64,000 nt of DNA from DAOQVR01 sp035341665 (GTDB lineage Bacteria; Chloroflexota; Anaerolineae; JAAYZQ01), in assembly GCA_035341665.1 (NCBI GenBank), contig DAOQVR010000004.1, positions 186,001-250,000 of the forward strand, written 5' to 3'. The position numbers and the translations under genes were made by a program. Position 1 is the stretch's first letter, and each line of letters starts with the position of its first letter. The notes below the pieces were generated by a model that did not search any database, had not been told where the DNA came from, and worked only from the letters and a program-made list of their open reading frames with translations. Positions 1-11,700 of the stretch are shown here, in pieces.

Positions 1-96
1 GGAGAGGTTCTGCGCGCCGTACTTGAGGAGGCGCTCTCGGGGGCGCTCGGTCGTGGGCAGCTCCTTGATGGTGCGGTACTCAACCCGCTCGGGCAT
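1..96 (-). CDS. radC: RadC family protein, N-terminal fragment (cut by window edge)
   Basis: The first 32 codons of a minus-strand gene whose rest lies outside the window. The start is ATG at 96, with a strong GGGAGGAAG ribosome site just upstream. The peptide begins MPERVEYRTIKELP and contains RPRERLLKYGAQNLS, the N-terminal helix-hairpin-helix region characteristic of RadC (DUF2466/JAMM family). The catalytic JAMM part is not visible. RadC was named for DNA repair, but its real role is unsettled. A consensus promoter lies directly upstream. Identification rests on 32 residues of a well-conserved segment. Confidence 0.85.
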   Translation of the reverse strand, partial: MPERVEYRTIKELPTTERPRERLLKYGAQNLS

Positions 97-119
97 GGGA
101 TCGCTTCCTCCCTGCGGCC

Positions 120-148
120 ATTCTACCCGAGGGAAGGTCGGGTGTCAA
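120..148 (-). promoter_or_regulatory. Sigma70-type promoter of radC
   Basis: On the minus strand, TTGACA (148-143) and TAGAAT (125-120) are separated by 17 bp. This near-consensus pair sits about 25 bp upstream of the radC start codon. Confidence 0.75.
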
Positions 149-265
149 TCTGATTTTCGATCCGGGATTGCCGATAGCTGGACCGGCACCGTGCACGTGC
201 CCCCAATCCCGCACCCCAGACCCCCAGTAGGGGTTGCGCCCATCATTTGGAGCCCTGTCCTGCCC

Positions 266-733
266 GTGCCAGGATCGACACTTGAGGGGTACGAGATCGA
301 CGTCGACCGCGTGCACTGCATGTCGGAGCGGCGGCAGCAGGCCAGCCAGACTTACCTGGCGGTGAACACAGCGATCGTCGGGGTGCTCGGCTCCCTGGTG
401 CCGGGCGCGACCTTCGACGGCTGGGCCCTGGTGGCCGTGAGCTTGCCCCTTTTCCTGGTGGGCATTGCCGCCTGCCTGGTCTGGAACCGCATCATCTCCG
501 ACTTTCGCACCGTGATCGGCTGGCACTACAGGAAACTGCGCGAGATCGAAGCGGGCTTCCCCGTCGGCCACCGGGTCTGCACCGAGACGTGGGAGAGCCT
601 GTTTGCGCCACGGGCCGGCAAGGAGCGCTTCGGCTTTTCGCGGCTGGAGGCGTGGCTGCCCCGCCTCTTCATCGGGCTGTACGCGGTGTATTTCGCCGGA
701 CTGGTGGCAGCAGCCGCCATGGGGTGGGTATAG
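266..733 (+). CDS. RipA-like small membrane protein
   Basis: About 155 residues from a GTG at 266. A later in-frame ATG at 320 is possible but would cut into the conserved-looking YEIDVDRVHCMSERRQQASQ segment. Two hydrophobic hairpins are visible: one near residues 30-75 (YLAVNTAIVGVLGSLVPG, then VAVSLPLFLVGIAACLVW) and one at the C-terminus (LFIGLYAVYFAGLVAAAA). An acidic/basic segment of about 60 residues lies between or after them. The motif SERRQQ...LAVNTA resembles the RipA family of octameric membrane proteins. That is recognition by motif only. No neighbour gives a functional clue: radC is divergent and an ABC exporter converges on it. Confidence 0.6.
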   Translation: MPGSTLEGYEIDVDRVHCMSERRQQASQTYLAVNTAIVGVLGSLVPGATFDGWALVAVSLPLFLVGIAACLVWNRIISDFRTVIGWHYRKLREIEAGFPVGHRVCTETWESLFAPRAGKERFGFSRLEAWLPRLFIGLYAVYFAGLVAAAAMGWV

Positions 734-767
734 GGGCCGTTTTGGCCCCTCCTGTTTGCTTCCGGCC

Positions 768-1574
768 CTACAGCAGCGCCATCGCCACCAGGCCGGGCAG
801 CAGCGCAAGCAGGGCAAGTGCCCGCGGGCCGTGGCCCGTGGCGTTGCGGCTGTCCCAGCGAAAAAGATAGACCGCCAGCGCAAAGGCGGCGATGCCTGTG
901 GCAAGAAGCACCGCAAGCGAGGCTCGCGCATCAAAGACGGCGGGCCGGTCGAAGGCGAGTCCATGGTACGCTTGCATTGCCTGAGATGCGGGAAGCAGCG
1001 CTGCCGCGCGGCGCGCGGAGGCCGGGAGCATCTCCATCGGCATCATCAGCCCTCCGATCAACATCGCAGGCAAGAAGAGGAGCTGCGAGTAGAGCACGGT
1101 GGCACGCGAGTCGTTGGAGACGACGCCGATGAGCGCCCCCAGCGCACCAAAGGCCAAGGCCATCGCGAGGGTGACCCCCAGGAACGCGCCCCAGGCGACC
1201 GGCTGCGCCCCGCCAAAGAGCGGGCCGGTGAGCGCAATGACGGCAGTGACGGCCAGCACCTGGAGCAGCGTCACCAGCACGGGGATGGACACGATGGCGA
1301 GAGCAGGGACGCCGTTCACCCGGAAGCTGCGGAAGATGCCCGCTACCCTCGACTCGACGAGGGTGCCCGGCAGTCCGAGCAGGCCGCTCGACATCCCGGC
1401 CACGATCGCCATGGCAGGGATCATCGTCTCGGTGAAGAGGGGATTGACCCGAGTCATGACCAGGCCCAGCATGACGTAGAACCCCAGCGGAAAGAGATAG
1501 CCCATCAGGAGGCCAGACGGGCTGCGCAGACCGGTCTTGAGCTCAAAGGCGACGTGGCGTGCGAACGCGTTCAC
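768..1574 (-). CDS. ABC-2 type transporter permease
   Basis: A 268-residue integral membrane protein with about six membrane segments, typical of the single-domain permeases that pair with a separate ATPase (ABC-2/DrrB type). Its ATG overlaps the stop of the upstream ATPase gene by 4 bp (ATGA), so the two are translationally coupled and should form one exporter. The substrate cannot be read from sequence; relatives export drugs, lipids or polysaccharides. Length and topology are normal for the family. Confidence 0.85.
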   Translation of the reverse strand: MNAFARHVAFELKTGLRSPSGLLMGYLFPLGFYVMLGLVMTRVNPLFTETMIPAMAIVAGMSSGLLGLPGTLVESRVAGIFRSFRVNGVPALAIVSIPVLVTLLQVLAVTAVIALTGPLFGGAQPVAWGAFLGVTLAMALAFGALGALIGVVSNDSRATVLYSQLLFLPAMLIGGLMMPMEMLPASARRAAALLPASQAMQAYHGLAFDRPAVFDARASLAVLLATGIAAFALAVYLFRWDSRNATGHGPRALALLALLPGLVAMALL

Positions 1575-2494
1575 GCGATGCCTCCCCCCCGGGCAATCTC
1601 CAGGAATCGATCCTCCAGCGACGGACGCTCCACACGGAGATCGATCAGCCGGTCGCCCTGAGCCTCAAGGTAGTCAAGGATGGCCGAGACGGTGGGCCCA
1701 GGGTCGCTGCTGTAGTAGACGGCATACTCCTCACGGTGGGCAGCCTGACTCACGGAGGGGAAGAGGGTGCCGCTGCCGGCCAGGAGGGAGCGCTCGGTCC
1801 GCACCGAGACCTTGGTGAGGCCGCCGCCGGTTGCCGTTAGCTCGCGTGGGGTGCCGGTGAAGACGATTCGGCCGCGCAGGAGGATGGCGATCCGCCCGGC
1901 CACCTTCTCGGCCTCCGCCATGTCGTGGGTGGCGAGGAGGATCGCCGTGCCCGCCTCACGCAGCTCGGGCACCATCTCGTGCAGCTCGGCGCGTGACTCG
2001 ACATCCAGGCCGGCAGTTGGCTCGTCCAGCAGGAGCAGTCGCGGCCGGTGGGCGACGGCGAGGGCCAGCGCGAGCCGTCGCTGCTGCCCAGTGGAGAGCT
2101 CACGGTACTGCCCGCGGCTGCCGTCCAACCCCAGACGCTCCAGCAGGTCGCCACGCGGCGCGACCCCGTGGTAGGCGCAGAAGAAGGCCATCGCCTCTGC
2201 GGGCAGCATGGTGGGTGGGAGTGCCGACGCCTGCAACTGCACGCCGACCAGGCCGTACAGCCCGCGCGGCGCACGCGTCGGATCGACGCCCGCGACGTCG
2301 ATCGTGCCGCCGTCCGGGCTGCGTAGGCCCTCCACACACTCCAGGGCCGTGGTCTTGCCGGCTCCGTTCGGCCCTAGCAGGCCCAGCACTTCCCCTCGCC
2401 GCACGTCGAGGCTGACACCGCAGAGCGCCTGGACCTTGCCATACGACTTGCGCAGGTCGCGAATCGTCAGGACCGTCGAAGCCGCCCCTTCCAT
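1571..2494 (-). CDS. ABC transporter ATP-binding protein (DrrA/CcmA-like)
   Basis: 307 residues. Walker A GPNGAGKTT is near residue 41, the signature LSTGQQRR near 133, and Walker B LLLLDEP with the catalytic Glu near 155, followed by the H-loop ATHD. A C-terminal extension of about 80 residues is typical of DrrA-like ATPases of ABC-2 exporters. The start is ATG at 2494 with GAGGAGG nine bases upstream. It is the first gene of a two-gene operon with the permease at 768-1574. The promoter at 2519-2548 probably drives both. Confidence 0.9.
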   Translation of the reverse strand: MEGAASTVLTIRDLRKSYGKVQALCGVSLDVRRGEVLGLLGPNGAGKTTALECVEGLRSPDGGTIDVAGVDPTRAPRGLYGLVGVQLQASALPPTMLPAEAMAFFCAYHGVAPRGDLLERLGLDGSRGQYRELSTGQQRRLALALAVAHRPRLLLLDEPTAGLDVESRAELHEMVPELREAGTAILLATHDMAEAEKVAGRIAILLRGRIVFTGTPRELTATGGGLTKVSVRTERSLLAGSGTLFPSVSQAAHREEYAVYYSSDPGPTVSAILDYLEAQGDRLIDLRVERPSLEDRFLEIARGGGIA

Positions 2495-2518
2495 CGCCGT
2501 GCCCTCCTCTATGGAGGC

Positions 2519-2548
2519 AGTCTACCCCGCTACTGGGGGAGTTGTCAA
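2519..2548 (-). promoter_or_regulatory. Promoter of the ABC-2 exporter operon
   Basis: Minus-strand TTGACA (2548-2543), an 18-bp spacer, then TAGACT (2524-2519), about 25 bp upstream of the ATPase start. Confidence 0.6.
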
Positions 2549-2631
2549 CCCACAAATGGGGGATTCGCGCGCAGGCCGCGCGGGGTGCACCAGAGCACCC
2601 CGCCCCGCGCGCTCTGTCCCTGGCGCCGGTC

Positions 2632-2841
2632 TCCCGACTAGGCCTCTTTGTGGTCGAGCCAAACGACATGCAGCGCCTCTCCGAGAGTACGCTCGGCTAC
2701 CTGGGGGAAGTGCGCTGGATGGAGTGCCCGAAGGACGACGCGGGCTTCCTGGCCTTCCTCGACCAGGTTCTGGCGGCGCTGGCAGCGCCCGAGCCGACCG
2801 AGCCGGGGTGAAATTGCAGCTACTGCGCCTACCGCGCCCCG
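2632..2841 (+). pseudogene. Remnant of a PD-(D/E)XK nuclease-family protein (C-terminal piece)
   Basis: In one frame the DNA reads SRLGLFVVEPNDMQRL, then STLGYLGEVRWMECPKDD and FLDQVLAALAAPEPTEPG, then a TGA at 2809-2811, and immediately after it NCSYCAYR. This is the shape of the C-terminus of PD-(D/E)XK/Cas4-like proteins, which end with a leucine-rich helix, a PEPxP turn and a CxxCxYR cysteine motif. The part upstream is unrecognisable and lacks the catalytic core and a ribosome site. I read it as a decayed gene with a nonsense codon just before its terminal motif. It lies between the exporter promoter and the beta-propeller gene promoter. Confidence 0.5.
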
Positions 2842-2931
2842 GCGCGGGCAGGGGGGTTGGTAGAGAGAGGTGCGCTGTACCCAAGGCAGGTACGTCCCGC
2901 AGAGCAGCCGGCAGGGGTCCAGCACCGCGAG

Positions 2932-2960
2932 TTGACCGAACGCTACAGGCGTGGTACAAT
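2932..2960 (+). promoter_or_regulatory. Promoter of the secreted beta-propeller gene
   Basis: TTGACC (2932-2937), a 17-bp spacer and TACAAT (2955-2960) lie 38 bp upstream of the ATG at 2998, which is preceded by GGAGGGAG. Confidence 0.75.
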
Positions 2961-2997
2961 AGACGCGGGCAAATCCACATCAACGAAGGAGGGAGCC

Positions 2998-4383
2998 ATG
3001 CATCAACTGTTGGGAGTCCTGTTGGTGGTTTCGTTCCTGGTCGGCGCGGGCGGTGCTCTGCCTGCTGCGGCCGGCTCCATGCCGCGTGACCTTCGGCTGA
3101 TCGGCGAGGAAACCGGCCTCGTCGCTTCCGAGCGGCCGCTTTCCCCCGGCTGTATCTTCGACGAGGGCTACCAGGTCTACCTCTGCCCGGAGCCCCAGGC
3201 GCCGGCTGGGCCGCGCGATCCGGCGGCGGCAGTCCGGGCGAGGGAGCTATTGGGCTCGAGCGGCCTCTTGCTAATCCCAGATTCGACTGCCAAGCGGGTG
3301 ATGGCCTTTGATCCCGTTACCGGCGACCTGGTGGACGCCGACTTTGTCCCGGCAGATCCCACGAACCTCTCGACGCCGGTAAACGCGATCCTCAGCCCGG
3401 CCGGCAACACCATCCTGGTTTCTGACCAGGTCAAGGACCTGGTACAGGAGTATGACCTGGACGGCAACTTCCTCGGGACTTTCGCGCCGGCAGGCGGACC
3501 AGATCCAAACATCCTGGACAACATCCGTGGCATCGCGCTGCGCCCGAACGGCCACCTGTTGGTGACGGTCGGCTCCGGTGCCAATGACGACGCCGTCGCC
3601 GAGTTTGATACCGACGGCGCCTACTTGGGGCTCTTCGTAGGCAAGGCGAGCGGCGGGCTGGGCTCTCCGTTTGACGTCTTTGGGCGCAGCGCCGACTGGC
3701 TGGTGGCGGGCATCGACAGCAACATGGTCCACCGCTACGACCTGGAGGGTGCCTACTTGGCCGACTTGGCGCCGGTGGACAGCTTCCCCGAGCAGATCCA
3801 CGAGGCGCCCGGCACCAATGTGCTGGTCGCGAACTTCTCCGGGACCCAGGAGGGCGTGCTCGAATTCCTGGCCGACGGCACGCCGGTTGGGATCTACATC
3901 GCGCCCGGTCTCGGGGGCTACCGCGGCGTCTACGAGCTGCCCAGCGGCAACATCCTGACGACGACGGGCAGCGGCGTATACGAGATCGATCGTCTGGGGA
4001 ACCTGGTCGAGACCAAGATCACGGCCGTGTCGGGACGCTTCATCGAGTACCTCCCACCGCAGATGCAGAACACCTTGACCTGCGGGAGCATCGGATACGC
4101 CTTCTTGATGGACCCCTACGGCCGCGAGATGATCAAGTGGTGGGTAGAGTCCATCGACCAGAATGGGGCGCCCGTCCCGATGGTGGTCGTGGATGCCGAC
4201 CTGACGTGGCCAACGGGCGGCCCGGCGAGTCGCACACGCCTTACACAGGCCGACGGCTTTGCGCGCTTCCCGTGGGGCGCGAACGCCGCTGGGACCTGGA
4301 CAATCGACGTGACAGCCATGACGCTGGATGGCTATGCCTTCGTCGACGGGCCGAGCTGCTCCGCCGCCGCGGTGGGCAAGTAG
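2998..4383 (+). CDS. Secreted NHL/SMP-30-like beta-propeller protein
   Basis: 461 residues from ATG 2998 (strong GAAGGAGGG site). The first 26 residues form a signal peptide ending near AAAGS, so the mature protein is exported. The middle (about residues 80-350) holds repeats of the form LLxPDSTAKRVMAFDPVTG, VLVSDQVKDLVQEYDLDG and LLVTVGSG, each with a YDLDG/FDTDG turn. This is the pattern of a six-bladed NHL/SMP-30-like propeller. The last 100 residues look like a separate beta-sandwich of 'additional protein domain' type. Four cysteines could form disulfides. It has its own promoter and is followed by a strong hairpin, so it is probably monocistronic. The ligand is unknown. Confidence 0.75.
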   Translation: MHQLLGVLLVVSFLVGAGGALPAAAGSMPRDLRLIGEETGLVASERPLSPGCIFDEGYQVYLCPEPQAPAGPRDPAAAVRARELLGSSGLLLIPDSTAKRVMAFDPVTGDLVDADFVPADPTNLSTPVNAILSPAGNTILVSDQVKDLVQEYDLDGNFLGTFAPAGGPDPNILDNIRGIALRPNGHLLVTVGSGANDDAVAEFDTDGAYLGLFVGKASGGLGSPFDVFGRSADWLVAGIDSNMVHRYDLEGAYLADLAPVDSFPEQIHEAPGTNVLVANFSGTQEGVLEFLADGTPVGIYIAPGLGGYRGVYELPSGNILTTTGSGVYEIDRLGNLVETKITAVSGRFIEYLPPQMQNTLTCGSIGYAFLMDPYGREMIKWWVESIDQNGAPVPMVVVDADLTWPTGGPASRTRLTQADGFARFPWGANAAGTWTIDVTAMTLDGYAFVDGPSCSAAAVGK

Positions 4384-4392
4384 CCTCTCTTG

Positions 4393-4418
4393 GCGGGGCC
4401 CGGCTGGCCGGGCCCCGC
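4393..4418 (+). terminator. Strong GC hairpin after the beta-propeller gene
   Basis: A perfect 12-bp inverted repeat (4393-4404 with 4407-4418, two-base centre) begins 10 bp after the stop codon. It lacks a clear T-tract, so it is a probable but not textbook terminator or a 3'-end stabiliser. Confidence 0.55.
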
Positions 4419-4490
4419 TACCTGCCTTTGCGAGGGCGCCCTGCGCGGGCGTGGGGGCTGATCCGCGCAGATCCATACCACCCCCCCCAT

Positions 4491-4520
4491 TTGACACGGC
4501 CTGGCGACCCGAAGTATAAT
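4491..4520 (+). promoter_or_regulatory. Consensus promoter of rpoB
   Basis: TTGACA (4491-4496) and TATAAT (4515-4520) have an 18-bp spacer. The predicted start leaves a leader of nearly 200 bases before rpoB. I see no further structure I can name in that leader. Confidence 0.85.
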
Positions 4521-4723
4521 CACTCGTTGCGGCTACGTCCGCCGATTGATTGCGCCTGCGTGAGCCCGATTTGATGTATACAGCTGCCTGCTACCCATCC
4601 CGCGGCCCTTTCGCGTCCCCGGGTGGCACACGAGTGCATGCCGGTTTCCGCGCCATGAGGGTGCCCTAACCAAGGCAAGGCATCAAGCCCTGCCCCAGTG
4701 CCGACCAAGGAGTGAAGTGACGA

Positions 4724-8596
<3,873 letters not shown>

Positions 8597-8675
8597 ACTG
8601 TCTTTGCCCCACTCCCGCCGGAGCCTTGCAGGGGCCCGGCCCATAGAGAGGGCAACGGTTTCTTCGCCGCACATG

Positions 8676-8717
8676 ACCTTCCGGGGAGCGACGAGCTTCC
8701 CGGAAGGTTTCCCTTTC
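8676..8717 (+). terminator. Rho-independent terminator of rpoB
   Basis: A stem of up to 14 bp (8676-8689 with 8695-8708, one G-T pair, five-base loop) is followed by TTTCCCTTTCTT. It fills the gap between the convergent rpoB and WD40 genes. Confidence 0.8.
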
Positions 8718-11700
8718 TTACGTCAACCCCCACACCTGGACGGTTCCGTCCAGCGACCCGCACACCGCCTGCGTGCCGTCTGGGGTCACCACCACCGAGG
8801 TGAGCGGGTGCGTGTGCTTGATCGAGCGCACCAGCCGGCCGCTGCCCGGCTCCCACACCTTGAGTGTCCAGTCCTCCGAGACCGACACCACGCGCTCGCC
8901 GTCCGCGGCAAAGGCGACGGCTGTGACGGTATTCGTGTGCCCCTCCAGCGTCCGGAGCGCCCGGCCGCTTGCCAGGTCCCACACCCGCACACTCCTGTCC
9001 CAGGAGCCGGAGGCGAGCCGCGCGCCGCCGGGCGCGAGCGCCACGCACATAACCTTGTCCCGGTGCCCCTCGAGCGTGCGAAGAATCGCCCCGCTTTCCA
9101 CGTCCCAAACCTGGATCGTGTTGTCGTACGCGCCGCAGACAGCCTGCTGGCCGCCGGCAGCCAGCACGAGGCACTTGATCTCGCTCGTGTAGCGCGGCAG
9201 CGTGCGCAGTAGGCGACCCTCCGCCAGGTCCCAGATCCGCACGGTTCGGTCCCACGATCCCGATACGAGGAGACGGCCGTCGGGCGTCACCGCCAACGCG
9301 TACACCGGCTTGACATGCCCGCTCAGCGTGTGCAGCATCCGCCCGCTCTGCAGGTCCCAAACCCTCACCGCCGGATCGGCCGACCCGGCCGCGACCCGCG
9401 CCCCATCGGGGGTCACCGCCAGCGAGAGCACCGGTGCCTCGTGGCCCCTCAGGGTCCGGACCACCTCCCCACTCTCCAGGTGCCAGATGTTGACCGTGCG
9501 GTCGATGGACCCCGAGATACCTTGCTGGCCGTCGGGCGTGAGCGCCACGACCTTGACGCTCCCCGTATGCCCGGCGAGGACACGCGCCTGCTGGGGCCGC
9601 TCTGAGGCGACGAGGCGCCCGGCGGCGTCCCGGTAGTCCGGGGCCTTGCCCACCTGCTCGCGCAGCCGCTCCAGGTCCGAGGTGAAGGGAGCCCTGCCCT
9701 GGGGTGCGGCGGCCTGCGGCACAGGGACAGCCGGTTTCCTTTCTGGCGCCGGCACGTCACTCGGCACAGGCGCCTCCGGGTCTTCCCGGCGCAGGATGTG
9801 CACTGCGCCGCCAGCCTCGCCCACCAGCAGCGTGCGCCCGCCGGGGGCCAGGGCGCAGCAGCGAATGGAGCTGTCGCCGGTGAAGGAGGCCACCTCCCTG
9901 CCGGCAGGTAGGTCCCAGAGTGTCACTTTCTGCCGGTGCTGCCGGGAGACGGCGGCCAGCCAGCGGCCGCCCTCGCCGAGGCTGAAGGGAGGCAGAACAT
10001 CCAGGTCGGGGCAGGGCAGCTCGCGCCCCGTCCGGGTGTCCCACATGCGCATCTGGGATTTCTCGAACAGCGTCAGCAAGCGCCGCTCGTCCAGGAACGC
10101 GGCGGCATAGACCGCCTTGCCAGGGGTCCAGACACGGGCGGGCTTCTCGGCGGCGATATCCCACGCCACCAGCGTCCCGTCCAGCGACCCCGAGACGAGC
10201 AGCCCGGAAGGAGAGAGTGCAGCCGTGGAGACCTGCCGCTCGTGCTTGCGCAGGAAGCGTCCGCTCCTCCGGTACACCCTCGGCCCCAGGCTGAAAGGCC
10301 GCCGCTTCTCGTCTAGGACGCGCAGGTCGATCAGCTCCGGCTCCTCCCGGTTGTTGTTGGTCACCACCAGCTCCCCGCCGCCCGGCAGAACCAGGAGCTG
10401 GGTGACACGGCCGGGCGTTCCGTACCACCGCTCGCCTGGAGCAAAGGTGCACACGGCCTGTCCATCCGCCAAACGCCAGGCGCGGATCACGTCGTCCGTG
10501 CCTCCGGTGATGACAAACCGCTCGTCGGGCGTCAGGGCAAGGGCAGAGGCATCCGGCACTTTGAGGACGTGCCTTTCCCTGCCCGCGACAACATCCCAGA
10601 CCCGGACGGTACCATCCTCAGCCGCCGAGATTGCGATCCTGCCGTCGCGCGTTAGGGCCAGCGCAACCACCTCTCCGGCGTGGCCCTGCAGGGTAGCCAA
10701 TCGGCCACCGCCGGCGACATCCCACACAATCAGGTTGTGATCCCGCGACGACGTAATCGCCCGCGCGCCGTCGTGCGTGACCCGCACCCCGTTGACCTGA
10801 TCGCGGTGCGCGCCGGCATCCTGATCGGCCCCCAGCGTCTGCAGGTCCCAGAGCTTGAGCTCACCGCCACTCGTCGAGACCGCCCGTCTGCCATCTGCGG
10901 ACAGCGCCAGATCCTTAACGCCGAGCGCGGGGTTGGAGTGCCGCAGAACCCGCTCTTGACCGGAGGCCAAGTCCCAGACCCGGATGCTGCCGTCGCCCGA
11001 ATACGACACCGCCCTCTTGCCGTCTGGCAGCATGACAATCCCTTCGATCCGCCGGGTATGCCCGCGCAGCACCAGCTGCTTCGAACCGCCCTTGAGGCCG
11101 AGGACCAGGATGCGAAAGTCCTCCTCCAGGCCGTCCTCGCCGCTCGCCACCGCCACGAGCAGGCGCGATGCATCTGGGCTGAGCGCGGCCTCATGCGCCC
11201 TCTCCCTGCCCCCGACCGACACGACTTGCTTGCCGCTGGAGACGTCCCATACGCGCGCGCGTAGTCGCTCCATCGTCAGCGCCAGCTGGCCGTCGCCCGA
11301 AAAGGCCACCGAGAAGACGGGCGCCGTGTGCTCCAACTGGCGCAGGGTCCGCCCCGTTGTCAGGTCCCACAGGCGGGCGCTCTTGTCCACCGAGCCGGAC
11401 AGCACAATCCGGCCGTCGAGGCTCACCGCGACGGCGTTCACCCTGGCCGAGTGCCCCGACAGGGAGCGCAGCAGCTTGCCGGAGAGGTCCCACTCCTTGA
11501 CCAGCCCATCTGCCCCCCCGGAGAGAAGGGCACTCCCACCGGCCACCGCCGCCAGGGCCGTCACCCCGCCCTTGTGCGCCGCGATGGCGCCCAGCGCCGC
11601 ACCGTGGCGGATGTCCCACAGCTCGATATTGCCGGCCTCGGACCCGGTCACCGCGCGCTCCCCGCCAGGAAGGACGAGCAGGTGCCACATGGTGCCCGAG

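Noticed and set aside
2809..2811. TGA read as selenocysteine in a PD-(D/E)XK protein
   Set aside because: The upstream domain is missing, there is no start or ribosome site, and the short GC hairpin after it has almost no loop. Decay explains it better.
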